Assembly: GCA_948567375.1 (NCBI GenBank) | Contig: OX419759.1 | Coordinates: forward strand, 7,346,744 to 7,410,743 | DNA length: 64,000 nucleotides | Direction: 5' to 3' | From: Lunularia cruciata | Taxonomy: Eukaryota > Streptophyta > Marchantiopsida > Lunulariales > Lunulariaceae | Shown here: positions 24,703 to 50,718 of the stretch, piece by piece | Numbering within the stretch: the stretch's first letter is position 1 | Layout of the letters: each line of letters starts with the position of its first letter | Position numbers and translations under genes: made by a program | Notes under the pieces: generated by a model | Told to the model about the DNA's origin: nothing | What the model saw: the letters and a program-made list of their open reading frames with translations, nothing else | Databases searched by the model: none

Positions 24703-25237
24703 TTACATTATTGTTGTGGTTCTTATTTTAAGCTTATTTAAACCTTTACAAGCCTTCTTCAAGCAACAAACTATATGCTCTTTGCCTTCTATAGTAGGCT
24801 GATTTGGTTGTACCATGTATAATTTGTCATCTAACTCACCATGTAAAAATGTTATCTTTACATTGAGTTGTTCAAGATGAAGGTCCTCCATACTGACTAT
24901 GTTAAACAACATCTTATAATTGAGCAACATCCTAATGGATGTCATCGTTACCACCAATGCAAAAGATCTTTGTGTAGTCAATTTTTTTCTTCTAAGAAAA
25001 TCCCTTGACTACTAGCTTTTCCTTGTGTCTTATGCTACAATTTGCCTCTATCTTGATTCTATATATCCATTTGTTCAACAATACCTTTTTTCCAACAAGT
25101 GGTCTTGTCAATTCCCATATTTTATTTTGATATATTAAGTTCATCTCATCTTTCATACCATGTTCATATTCTAGAGGAGATGTGTCATGCTTTGCTTCCT
25201 CATATATCTGAGCTCCAATAATTTGTATATAAGACAT
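24703..25237 (-). pseudogene. Copia reverse transcriptase, N-terminal part
   Basis: From 25237 leftwards the frame reads MKDEMNLIYQNKIWELTRPL, NKWIYRIKIEANCSI and LVVKGFS. After a frame change it continues with MTSIRMLLNYKMLFNI, LHLEQLNVKITFLHGEL and VCCLKKACKGLNKLK, where the fragment ends before the YVDD block. These are the canonical copia RT blocks. The block around SIRxLL recurs in the fragment left of LTR B. Confidence 0.88.
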
Positions 25238-25539
25238 GACTTATAACTATATTTGCAAATGGATCAAATATTACCTTTGCTTTTCTCACTCTTGTGGATA
25301 TCCTTGGTGTTGGAACCACTTTTTCCTCAAGTTCTTTGTGTTCCTTTTTTTGGACTTCTTGTTCACTAGACTTCTCATGAGTATGATCTTGAGTTACACT
25401 TTGCTCTATTAGAGATCTCTTATCAAACTAGGTATTCAAATTAACATTCTCTAGTTTAATTGACTTTTTTTGCTCATTTTGATGATTTTTGTACACCCTA
25501 TTTTTTTAAATATCATATTCCTACTATGTATGACTTTTT

Positions 25540-26330
25540 TATTCTCATAATCCCAAAGTTCATAATCTTATTTGTCATTGCTATAGCCAAATTAGATGCA
25601 TTTTTGGGACTTAAAATCAAGTTTCTTCTAGTATTCCTTGTTAATTAAAGCATATGTTATGCAACCAAACATTTTGAAGAAGGAATAATTAACATTGTTA
25701 CTTTACCATGCCTCCTTTGGTATCTTTCCATCCAACATACCTTATTTGCTCCAAGATTGTACAATTCATCTTTTTTGCTATACCATTTTTTGTGGTGTTC
25801 TTGGAATATTCTCCACATAATATATACCTCCTTGGCTCAAGAACCTTGCAAATTCTTGAATTGTGTACTTGCCTCTATGATCAAATTTAAGTGCTCTAAT
25901 TTGACACCTTGTATATTTCTTGACCATCACTTTACATATCTTGAACATCCCAAAAACTTTTAATTTTGTATGGAGAGCATGAGCCAAAGTCTTCCTTCTG
26001 CATCATCAATGAAAGTGACAAAGTACGTCTTGCCTCCATATAAAAAATATTGTGTTGGACGCCACACATTGATGTGTACAAGCTCTAATTTCTTGCTTTT
26101 GTTCTATTGGCTTTTTAGTTTAAAGATAAATAATTTTTGCTTTCCATAGATGGTGGTCTTGCAAAGAACTTACTTAGCATTCTTCAGATCTAGCAATAAG
26201 TTTCTTATATGTAACTCCTTCATAATTTTTTTTCCACGATACCCAAATTGTTGATGCCATAGTGTAGAATGATTTTCTCAAGCCACTACAACTATATGCA
26301 TTTTCTTCCTTTGCTATTACTCTTGGTCCA
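25540..26330 (-). pseudogene. Copia integrase remnant
   Basis: From right to left a GAG-pre-integrase-like HQQFGYRGKKIMKELHIRN (near 26250-26190) is followed by ELVHINVWRPTQYF, GKTYFVTFIDDAEGRLW (near 26080-26000) and, in 25987-25778, IRALKFDHRGKYTIQEFARF and IPRTPQ. This gives the D..D..(TPQ.NG)E core pattern of copia integrases, with several changes of key residues. Confidence 0.82.
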
Positions 26331-26462
26331 GATATAATCTTCCATTCTCTATTTCTAAATGTTCTAATAAAACATTCCTCATTGAGTTTATTAGTTGAGA
26401 TAAGACTTTCATCCAATTGCAAGACGTGCCTTGTCTCACATAGAACAAGCTTTTCCACCAAG

Positions 26463-26502
26463 AATTTTGATCACAATTTTGATCACAATTTTGATCACAA
26501 TT
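26463..26502. repeat. Three tandem copies of a 12-bp unit
   Basis: AATTTTGATCAC is repeated three times. On the minus strand it encodes repeated NCDQ in the frame open there. It is an in-frame expansion within the decayed copia frame. Confidence 0.85.
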
Positions 26503-26783
26503 GTTCCCTTCCCACCTACATTGCACCTTTGACTATTTCACATCACCACTTGTCCAAAATCTACACTACAACAATTATTGAACAAGTTTTTCTTTGAGAT
26601 ATAATGAAAAAAAGCTTCCAAGTCTATGAACCACTTGTCTATAGAAAAATAGAAACCTATAGATGAACACAAGTTTTCTAAACAAAGTTCCTTGCTAACT
26701 ACATTTACATCTTCCTTTTCTTCATGGAATTCCCTTTTGTAGGCTTCATATTGTTACCTTCTATGTCCATGTTGGTATCAATG

Positions 26784-26999
26784 TCAATACTCATTATTTG
26801 ATGCTTCTTTTTTACCTCTTGTGCTCTCTTTAGACTTTGATGTGCCATGATCATTAGTTTTGTATTGGCTTTGTCTTCTTCCACAATTTTCCATGGCTAG
26901 TGTCATAGAAGATGTAGATGCTAAGTGAATGTATTCTACAAGAGCTCTTCTTTGCATTTCTTTGTCCATTATGCTATCTACAACATTGTCAAGTGTCAA
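26784..26999 (-). pseudogene. Copia Gag remnant
   Basis: The minus-strand frame reads TLDNVVDSIMDKEMQRRALV followed by a basic, S/K-rich stretch (KSKESTRGKKEASNNEY). Its place upstream of integrase and the E-x-x-R-R pattern fit the C-terminal half of a copia Gag. The zinc knuckle is not clearly recognisable. Confidence 0.55.
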
Positions 27000-27599
27000 T
27001 CATTTTTTATGGTGCTAGAAATCCTTTACACCTTTATGCTATAGCTATTTGGTAAGGAACATAGAAAAAATTAAGCCTATAACTTCACATCCAAATCTAC
27101 ACCTAATGATGCCAACTAATTTTTAATGTGCATAACATTATAAATGATCTTCATTATAGATCCATGTCAATTAATATTGACCAGTTTCTTTAGCAAAAAT
27201 ATTTGATTTGGTACATAGTGCTTCTCATACATATTTGTTAGAATATCCATTGCTTTTTTTGTGGTTTTTGCTTTTGATATGTGGTACTTGACCTTTTTTT
27301 GTCAAGCTTGGACAAATTGCATTGAGTAACTTTTGATCAAGAAACTCCATGTGGCATCCATCACTAGATCAACTCTTGCATTTTTTGTATTCATTCCTTC
27401 AAGGAAAACTTAGATATCATTTTGGTATAGATAGTCCTTGATTTGGAATTTCCACCATCCAAATCTTGTCTATCAAATTTATCAACCTTGATTTTATATC
27501 TTTAACCACTTTTTATCTATTGTTTGATCTAGCAACACCCACTATACTTCCATATGAATAAGAATAAGATCTAGCATTTGTAACCAACTTATCAGATTA

Positions 27600-28393
27600 A
27601 AATAACAATCAAAATAGGTCATAACATGAACAAAACAAATTGTAGAGCAAGACTATTCATTTTCTTGGTGCAAAGATGATCTATGATCATTGTAGTTTTG
27701 CGTACATATTCAATCACAAGAAATTTGTGTGCGGAGAAATTCTTGAGTATGGAAATCCTAAGAACAATCTCTATTGGGTGCATTACTCAATTTTGGTGAC
27801 ATGTGCTTTAGGCTACATGCAATATCTTGGCAATTTTTGGATTTTGAGTGTTTCAAATCTGGTGCTGCCAAGGATTACTAGTTTTTGTAAGGATAAAGCC
27901 AGATTCTTAATCTATTATTATATAAGTTGATTTGGAAATTGATTCTCCTATATGATATGCACATGATTAACCCATTGGAGGTACAAAGGACTTAGCAATC
28001 TATTATTGTATTCATCTACACAAATAACATAGACATATAATGACTATTCAAGAAATGTTTCTTAATAACTATTTAATCTATGTTTGCCTACTTTATAGCT
28101 TTAGGGAGTTTATGTGCCATGAAATATTTAGTTGTTCATATTTAGATACTTATTATCAAATGGCTTAGCCTTTCCTCCAGGTTTTATTTTTATATCTTAG
28201 GTTTTTATTGGTCTCCTTGTGAAAATATGTCATCTTATTTCAAAGTTACATTTTTTTTTATTTAATCCCAAGTCCCTTGAACAACTGACCGTTGTTGTGC
28301 CTTTTTATTAATTATGGATAGATTATAGAGATATAAACAAGTATTATTACTTTAACACCAGCAATGAGCTCACTTACCATAAGATATATAATT
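27600..28393. other. Spacer within the copia complex, nothing recognised
   Basis: A plus-strand frame (27676-27930) has no family resemblance. On the minus strand this should be the region between the PBS and Gag, but no coding block was recognised. Confidence 0.4.
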
Positions 28394-28588
28394 TATCAAA
28401 ATTAGCTACTTTCTCTCTCCAATACCCTAATAAATCATCCATGTTTTTCCACAAAAAACCTCTCTATGGCATTCAGTAATTTTAATGTGATAGTTTTTTT
28501 TTTATCAAAATTAGCTACTTTCTCTCTCCAATACCCTAATATGTCATCCAAGTTTTTCCACAAAAAAATTCTCTATGGCATTCAGTAC
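28394..28588 (+). repeat. Tandem duplication, period about 109 bp
   Basis: Two copies of TATCAAAATTAGCTACTTTC...GGCATTCAGTA start at 28394 and 28503 and are nearly identical apart from short indels, so the duplication is younger than the surrounding element. Confidence 0.88.
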
Positions 28589-28769
28589 CGATAGTTTTTC
28601 CTCTCATCTTTGACAACAATAATATATTTTTGAATCTAAATAAGTTAATCCGTCTAAAGGTTTATCATTCATTATAAATTAATTGTAAGGGAGTCATAAT
28701 CTATGCTTGTATTCATCTGTTTAACAATGTCCTAGAAAATTTTCTTTTGAAATATCTCTACCCCAACCT

Positions 28770-28782
28770 TGCTTTCATAGCA
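28770..28782 (-). other. Degenerate primer binding site of the copia element
   Basis: On the minus strand this reads TGCTATGAAAGCA, two mismatches from TGGTATCAAAGCA, and lies two bases from the end of LTR copy C, as expected for an initiator tRNA-Met PBS. Confidence 0.65.
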
Positions 28783-28784
28783 AT

Positions 28785-29320
28785 TGATAAGAATCAAATA
28801 ATAACTCAATCCTAAGTAGAAAAATAAATATGGAAATGAATACCAGATTCTTTATCAAGGTCCATCTAAATCCTTGTGCATAGGCACTTTTCTATGAGTT
28901 TCACTAAAATATATAGTAGGTTATGACAAAGTTATTTCAAAGAGGATCACCCAAGAATAACAAAAAAATAAAATATTTCTCTCTCTATACAACACATTCC
29001 ATGTTTGTGATTTTGGAATGATTTGAAACTAAAATGAAGAGTCTTATTTATAAAAGGGATGGTGTGTGTACAAAATATCTACATGTTTAAGCCATATGCA
29101 CAATAGCCACCCAAAAACTCATGATCTTTCTCTTTTTCCACATGTGGAAGGAATTAATGCTCAACAAAATGATACTAGAGCATGAGTCACATTAATAGTT
29201 GTGATATGTGGTATACATACAAACAAATATATGTGTTTAAACCACATACATAGCAACCACACAAAAAAAAACTCATGCCTTTTCTATTCTTTAACATGTA
29301 GAAGGAATTAGTGCTCAACA
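28785..29320 (-). repeat. LTR copy C, 5' LTR of the antisense copia element
   Basis: It is homologous to copies A and B, has TGTTGAGCAC at its minus-strand start (29320) and carries the subrepeat around GAAGGAATTA.TGCTCAACA twice. The PBS follows at its left end. Confidence 0.8.
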
Positions 29321-29449
29321 ATGCATTTTTGTCAATTGCATCCTAAAACTAACTAACAACTACAAACTAATGACCACAAAGGAAAATTGCATCCTTCGTG
29401 AAAGAAGCTACTTAAATTGAATTAACTACCAAACTAACCCTAAGAACAA

Positions 29450-31560
29450 CACCTTCCTTTAGCAAAGACTACACTATCAAAGGTATCCTATAGCTTCTTC
29501 CTCCTTCTTAGCAATTATTTCTAGCCAACAGGCAATATCTGCCAGCTCTAATCTAATATTCTCTCTATTTTCTATAATTGTTTGCTGCACCCTATTAGCA
29601 AACTCTATTGCTACTTCTTCCTAATATCTCTTTAGCGTTTTATAGATTAATTGATATTTGGTCTTCTTTAAGTTCTTTCTCTCCAAAGTGGAGAGAATGT
29701 ACTCCCCAAACTTGGCAATAAGCTTCTCTAACCAAATGGACCTCCAATTGAGAGAAAAATCTTTTGCCAAAGGTACTTGCACTTTAGATTGTTGCATTCT
29801 CCTCTCAACTACTCTGGATGAGTTAAAAAACTATTGTTGCCTCTTCTTCTTTTGCAATTGTCAAAATTTATACTTACATAAGGTCTTTTCACTCCTGAAA
29901 AATCAAGTTTCTCCTCTAACTCAGAATATAAAGGTTGGCCAATTCCAATCTTGTCTTGCCATACTCACTTCTTCTTCCTTTGTCCTTTGTAATTGATGAA
30001 ATTCTGCTTTGGTCTTAGGCTTCAATCCCTCTATTGCTCTACGCACTTCTTCAACTAACTTGGCTCTCTCCTTCCCCTCAATAATGAACTTCCAATGTTC
30101 TTCCTCTTACTTGGTACTCTTCTTCAGAAGTCTGTTAATATCATTCTCTAAGCTTTGATTTCATTCAAAGCATTCCTTCAATTCTGTAGCTCCATGTTCA
30201 CTTTCAATAATTCTTTCAGCCATCTCAGACTTTGAAGCACAAAGTACACCCAAAACAATCTTCATTGTATCTAATTGCTTAGGTAACAACTTTATATTTG
30301 CCTTGTCCTTGTACAAAGTTGCATGCATCTTCCTTACAAGCCCAATTTAATCTTGGATGTCCAGCTATTATTGCACATATTGTGGAAAGTCTATGACAAG
30401 AAATCCATTACTTGAAAATTTTTTACCTTCATTCCCTCTAGCAATACTCCCCACAAATATTTCCTTGCTATCACCAAATACTCTTCTTTCATTGCACTTG
30501 TTACCTTCCAAAAACCTCCTATTACTTGAAAAACTTGCTCTATCATTTCTTTTTGTAAACTTTGATATCAACTAGGTAAATAGCTAAGTACGGCTTGTAT
30601 CATCCACATCAATGCCTTCCATTTGCTCTTCTTCTTTTGGAAAAGGTTCCTTCTCCATGTTTGAATTTTGTCTCCTTGTCCTTTCTATCCTCTTTTGACA
30701 ACATGGACATCAATAAAGAGATGTTTTCTATCTCCACCTTCTCCACAAGAATTATCCTTTGGCATTTTTTGGACCACATCGGCAAAGTCATTTCCAAATG
30801 TACCCTTTTTTCTCCATAGTCCCTACCTTCTCCATAGGAATATCCTCCTTTGGAGATTCATCAATCCTCTTGAAGTATATACACTTTTCCTGAATCTCTT
30901 CAAAAACACATAGTCTTCCTTGATAGCCAAAGTAGTTGTTTGAGATGAAGTGATCTTCAAAGAAGTCTTTCTCATCCTTAATAAGAAACCTCATCTATAT
31001 ATATAAATGAATTGCAAAAGAGTACTAGGTTATGTGGCCCCTTCTTGTTGAAGCTATTATATATCTCTTAAATGTAGTTGTGGAAGATGTAAGCACACTC
31101 AACCTACTCTCCTACAAACAAATGCTCAAAGAAGATGATATGGTTGGTTGTCAAGTACATTGTTTGTAATAGAAAGAATAAATTCACAATTGACAAGACT
31201 ATGGCCTTTCACATGAGGTCTTTATAATGAGCAATTGACCGTCCATACTTCTTAAACCAATAGGATATGAAGTACACCTTTAATTTGTACTCCATAAACC
31301 CCATCTTGATTTATTGAGTGTTTAAAGGAATATATGCATTTTTTCCTTATATCTTCCCTAAGAACCCATCACCAATGGTCTGCATTCCAATTGTTTAGGT
31401 TTCCTCAAAATAGATCTCATATCGTTTTTTTTTGTTGGATTTTCTAAATTTTGGATGTTAAGGTATAGCTTCAATTCCATATCAAGAAAGTGAGATGATT
31501 CTTTGACCTCCCTTTGGGAAATCATCTCACACTTCTCAATGATCTATGTTTGAAGGTTCA
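29450..31560 (-). pseudogene. Second long decayed minus-strand frame, family unknown
   Basis: From 31.56 kb leftwards one frame can be followed through EKCEMISQREVKESSHFLDM, IGDGFLGKI, MGFMEYKLKVYFISYWFKK (near 31300), LMxKAIVLSIVNLFF and FEHLFVGE, then with a shift near 30990 through DEKDFFEDHFISNNYFGYQG. From about 30570 to 29460 it becomes E/K/Q-rich and coiled-coil-like (LPKQLDTMKIVLGVL, EGKERAKLVEEVRRAIEGLK). Stops are spaced and mostly explicable as CGA, CAG or CAA to stop. About 700 codons in all. No RT, integrase, transposase or cellular domain was recognised. It resembles 16.9-19.1 kb in orientation, composition and style of decay. Confidence 0.55.
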
Positions 31561-33539
31561 TATCTCTAGTCTTTCTTATTATTTTCTTCCTTCTAATTTG
31601 CATAACTGCCCTAACCAATCAAACCACTTCTCATGTGTTCTCACTCAACTTCTAATTAAACCACCCTAACTCATATTTTCAATCTATTTGTCTTTGCATT
31701 CAAGTTGAATAATCTTTGTTGCAATTGCCCCTACTAAAGGGATTTAATCCAACTAACAAACAAGTCTACCATGGTGAGAATAGCTAATTTATAATTTAGG
31801 TTTCAAGATATCACTCCCTAATCATCTTTCCAATATTTTTGATCACATGTGGACTTCATACTAGAACATTTGACCATTGGACAATTTTTGCATGACCTTT
31901 TGCTAAGTTAAAATGCCTTTGGCCTTTAGCAGAATCCAAAAAATCTTCATCTTTCCTTCCTATATCTTTGGCATATAGACAAGTTCTTGAAACATCATTT
32001 CTTTGGTCTTCCTAGTGATAAACCTAAAGATGAAGACACCTTTCTACTCCACAAAGTAATAATTAATGAAGGAATACCTCTCCAAAGCATCCAAAACCTG
32101 CATACTAGAGATGCACAAGAACAAAAAATAAAATAAAAATGAAAATGAAAATAAATCCAAAACTTAGAGTACCACAAACCTGGTGATTATTATGTGATCA
32201 TCCGTATTTACACATGTGGACACATAAGTATAATCTAGGATCAAGAAGGTGTCAACTCACATTAGGAATTAGAAAGGAGTGGCTAAGTACAAGATTTATA
32301 TGTCCATGTAATATTAAGGATTCAGGACTTATATATTTGTGAAGTTAAATTATGGATTTAGAAGTTAATGACTATGGTTAAGGAATTTTATAGTGTCTTA
32401 TATTCGAAACAATAGAGATATAGAGGCCATACTTGTTAATCACCAAGTAAGATAAGTAATAAAGACTAAATGAAATCAATGCTGGCTTTGATCTTTGAGT
32501 TTGATGGTTTTAAACTTTGAGATAGAATATTTTACATTGTTCTATCATTTAGTGATTTGGATTCAAAGAGATTACAACACTTCAACACTTCAAAAAGTAT
32601 GATCATTTTCAAACTTAATGAAATGCCTTGAGCAAGTCCTCATCATCTGAATTCAAAGATGAAACTTTCAAATTTTGTGAACTCTAATCCTAAATTTAGT
32701 AGAAATAAAATTTCTATTTTACCTAGCTTTATTCTCCTTATTCATGGCAACATTGTTTTTGGTAATTCTTGGTGCTTACTCTTATACATAATCTTGGACA
32801 AATACACATAGAAGTACAATATAAGAGTAGATGGCTACAAATAAAATATAAATGCGGATTGTTATAAGGAGCAAATAACTCAATTGTTTATCAGGAGACC
32901 AAAAGATAATTTCTAAATATATATTGTAATAGAGTTAGTATTTTATAATCAAGAGAATAACTTATGGATAACTAAATCAAAATATATTGTTTGTTAGATC
33001 TTTCACAAATACATTTTCAATAATTAATCTATACACAAGAGCCTTAATATTATAAGTCAATCATTTACTGTGATTTTATTATGAAAAATTTAGCTTTAAT
33101 TTTAATTTATACCAAAATTAATTTAATTTTTAAATTTATTAACATAATATGATAATTTCCTTTTGGAAACTTGTAAATTGAAATTAAATGCTATAAAAAT
33201 AATCAAAATATTAATAATTTAATATAATCATCAAAATATTCATCAACACATAAAATTTAAGTAGAAAATATTAAACTAAAATATCTGTAGTATGGAAACC
33301 AAATAATTTTGATTAAATGATAAATTACCTTATTTTATCTCTTTACATTGCATTTACATTCTATTATGAGTTCTTGAGTATCTTTACTATAAAAACATAT
33401 TATAAAGTTTGAATTTTTCAAATATCTTAACTGATTTTAAAGACAAGTCATTTTTCTTAGATCTCATAATGATCTATGAAATTTATTACACAATAAAATT
33501 TATAAAATGTGAATGATACGTGTTCTTCATATTTTCCAT
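31561..33539. other. AT-rich spacer, nothing recognised
   Basis: The first few hundred bases may be the 5' part of the minus-strand frame to the left. Beyond 32.2 kb the sequence is non-coding and AT-rich. Confidence 0.45.
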
Positions 33540-34010
33540 TCCACATGTATAAAGGGAGAGGGCTGTGGTTGTCTCCTAAGGCTCACTAGCTATTTCAGAT
33601 AGAGAGTTTTATAACTCTCTTCAACCTGGAGTCTTCATAGACGGATTGCAGGAGTTGGTGTGCATACCACGACTAGAGTCCTCCTTTAGTTACTAGATAT
33701 CCCATCAGAAACTTTATTTTACAGTCTAGCAGGAGCTCTTTTTGCTGGTGGTTTGCAGTAGATTGCTATGTAGCCTTTCCCAAACTTGGCTTTGCCACAA
33801 TTTTTAGCCCCCTTATTTCATTTCATGGGATCTCATGCTCTAGATCCCCTCTTGCACTATGAGAGCTTTGTACTATTTTTTTTCTTTCCTTTGGTGCATA
33901 TGTCATATGTATTTTTTCTCATTAGTTGAACACTGTTACCCTGGTCTCAAGCTAGAAATATCAGTTTTAGACTTTATGACCAAGCTATTAGCCAAACACA
34001 GTCGGTATTT
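33540..34010 (+). other. GC-richer island with a TATA-like box
   Basis: Within very AT-rich DNA this stretch has near-balanced composition. It starts with CACATGTATAAAGGGAGAGGG and then runs as transcript-like sequence without an open frame. It could be a decayed solo LTR or a non-coding RNA promoter. Ends and target duplication were not identified. Confidence 0.3.
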
Positions 34011-34031
34011 CAAACGTAGTTAGTTTAGTTT

Positions 34032-34098
34032 ACTAGATTGGAATATGTTTACTAGAGTAACTAGATTGGAATATGTTTACTAGAGTAACTAGATTATA
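34032..34098 (+). repeat. 28-bp tandem repeat, about 2.4 copies
   Basis: ACTAGATTGGAATATGTTTA... recurs at 34032, 34060 and partly at 34088. Confidence 0.88.
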
Positions 34099-35005
34099 AT
34101 GTTCTGAACCATAACTCTAGTGATTTATTTACTTGATAAATTATCTTATGAAGCTATTATTTATGAAGAATGATAAATCAGAACAAATCTTTTCTTATAA
34201 GTATATAGTTTTCATTAAATATTTTCTTAGCTAATGCCAAACATGATGGAATGTTTAGAAAACTGGAAACTTCAATCTTTAAATTATGTAAAAATAAATT
34301 TAGCTAGCAATAATTGATAGGATAAATTATAAGATAAACATGAAAATTTCCTAAAGCTATAGAGTGGAGATGATTTGCTTATTGATTTATATTTTAAAAT
34401 TAATCAGGATATAAGTATCCTTAATATAAGTATAAGTTTTTGAAAAATATATTATTATTTAAAGTTGTATAAGAGATATAAAAGTTCTGGTTATCATCAT
34501 CAAAAAAGAAAGCTTTAGATTTCTCTTATTATTTTCAATAAATTAACCAAAATAACATGATATCAATTATGGATATGATCATTCTATCCCTTCTTATCAT
34601 AGTAAGTCTATCGTTCTATCACTGCAGAATTATAGAATAGTAAGAACATGGAAAAATGAAAAAATATAGAGATAATGTGTATATGTAATGATACATTTAT
34701 ACATTATATCTAAAGTACTCCATATTTATAGAATACTATACCACATACATATCGATATTTGTAAAACGATACCACACAATTAGATTTTATATAAGTACGT
34801 ACCTCAATATATTAATATTAAAGTCCAAACAAGATGAAGAAGTAAGAATTTTGATATTATATGGTATGGTAATGAAAAATAACTGATGGCAGGAACAGGA
34901 ACAGCGTAGTCTCTCTAAATTTCATTTCTAAATTTCTATTATTTAGGTTAAATCTATATAGGTTGGGTATCCTATCACATTCATAACTTATAAGTTAACA
35001 ACTAT

Positions 35006-35026
35006 CACTTCACTTCACTTCACTTC
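35006..35026 (+). repeat. (CACTT)4 microsatellite
   Basis: Four CACTT units stand in a row. Confidence 0.85.
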
Positions 35027-35058
35027 CATAATATCATATGCTAATACTACACTGAACA

Positions 35059-35060
<2 letters not shown>

Positions 35061-35149
<89 letters not shown>
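35061..35149. repeat. (AT)n microsatellite, about 44 units
   Basis: An uninterrupted AT run of about 88 bases, the longest in the window. It lies near the change from the AT-rich transposon region to the GC-richer gene segment. Confidence 0.97.
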
Positions 35150-35152
<3 letters not shown>

Positions 35153-35494
35153 GAGAATCTAGATAATTGAGTTGTTAGACAGAAATCACATTGGGTTATT
35201 TCTATATGCAACGCAATAAATCCACATTGATTACATCCTAACTTAAATCCTCATATGTTGTATATACATACATTCTTCGTTTTATATGATGCTAGTGAAA
35301 CTTAAACCAATGGAAAATTTTGACATATTCTTAGACAATCTTGCTTCATTGCTTATAAAGATGACTACTTATTAATTTTCACCTCTGTCTAAAATCACAA
35401 CTCTTAGTTACTAGAGTTTAATAAAATAATAAAGTAAAAGGGAAAGTCCACGTCATAACTTCAGATACCTTGTGCAAGGACCCAGGACTATGGC

Positions 35495-35511
35495 CACGTG
35501 GCACGCACGTG
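35495..35511 (+). promoter_or_regulatory. Two G-boxes upstream of POLQ
   Basis: CACGTG occurs at 35495-35500 and 35506-35511, 11 bases apart, in GCCACGTGGC and GCACGTGAGC contexts bound by plant bZIP and bHLH factors. They are about 780 bases upstream of the POLQ start codon. Use in vivo is inferred. Confidence 0.45.
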
Positions 35512-35858
35512 AGCAAAGGATCAGTAATTGCCGTGTTCTTCACCTTTCGAGTCCCGCCTACCGAGGCTTTGAATACGAATGGCTCCGGCTCCTGGGGAAG
35601 TATCCGTTAGGAGCACCCCGTCAGCCGACAAAACTTGTCCATCAATTTGTCGACAAGCTTGGTTCTTGTTTCGGGAATGTCGTCCCCTTCAAGCTAGAGA
35701 TAAGCCCAGGGGCCCAATTCGACTTTGCAATTGCAATTGACACCAAAACCGCCGGCAATTGCACTTACGTACAGGGAAGACGGCGTAATTTGTGTTGAAG
35801 AAAATCAGCCGTAAGACGGAGGGTTTCTTTTTGTGGGAATTTCGCCTACTTTCAGATG

Positions 35859-35866
35859 AGCGGGAA
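35859..35866 (-). promoter_or_regulatory. E2F-like site upstream of POLQ
   Basis: AGCGGGAA on the plus strand is TTCCCGCT on the minus strand, matching the E2F core TTCCCGC. It lies about 420 bases before the start codon. E2F control is usual for S-phase replication and repair genes, which fits the product. Confidence 0.4.
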
Positions 35867-36282
35867 CGGGAGCGCTCAATCAATTGTTAATTACGCGTCT
35901 TGAATCTGATGGGTCGTTGGTTTCCGGGAGGAGTTGTCGTAGGAAGATTGAAGGGATTCATTCTATGTTATTTATTTACAGGCGGGGTAGTTACGTGAGT
36001 GGAGGTCGATGATTACATGCGATGATCCATTCTGGGGATGCTCTCTTGCCGTGGAGGCGCAGTGTGATCTTGAGATTGGCTGATGGGATCGGAGAACTGC
36101 GTCCTGATGGGGCAAAGCTGCGAAGAATGGCAGCGAGCACCGTTCGAGGAGATATGGAATCACCTGGAGGCCTCGGCAAGCAAATTGCACACTGATGGGA
36201 TACGAAACTGGAAATAGAACACGAGCGACAGGCTATGAAGAGCTGTTGCATATTCTGGGTATAGCCCATTGCAGCTTCGTTC

Positions 36283-50577
<14,295 letters not shown>

Positions 50578-50712
50578 GCTGAGTAGTATAGCAAGCTATT
50601 TTTCGAAAATTTAATTCATAATAGATGATAGCATCACCAGGAGTCACATCAACTGTACAATAGAAAGGGGATCATCCCTATGATAAGCATCGTGCTCGAA
50701 ATTCAAAGATAC

Positions 50713-50718
50713 AATAAA
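50713..50718 (+). terminator. Possible POLQ poly(A) signal AATAAA
   Basis: It is the first canonical AATAAA, 136 bases after the stop codon. Confidence 0.4.

Larger units (their letters stand above)
22989..29320 (-). mobile_element. Decayed antisense Ty1/copia complex (internal region and right LTR)
   Basis: Read from right to left the order is LTR C with PBS, Gag, integrase, reverse transcriptase (first part), LTR B, reverse transcriptase (second part), RNase H, PPT, LTR A. Gag to integrase to RT order defines Ty1/copia. All frames carry stops and frameshifts. The two RT fragments overlap in the block around the SIRxLL motif, so at least two related elements were joined, by nesting or unequal recombination. 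Confidence 0.85.

Noticed and set aside
35472..35798. 108-codon plus-strand frame before POLQ
   Set aside because: It has no recognisable domain and lies in the GC-richer promoter or 5' leader region, where long chance frames are more likely. Overlapping minus-strand frames are of similar length.
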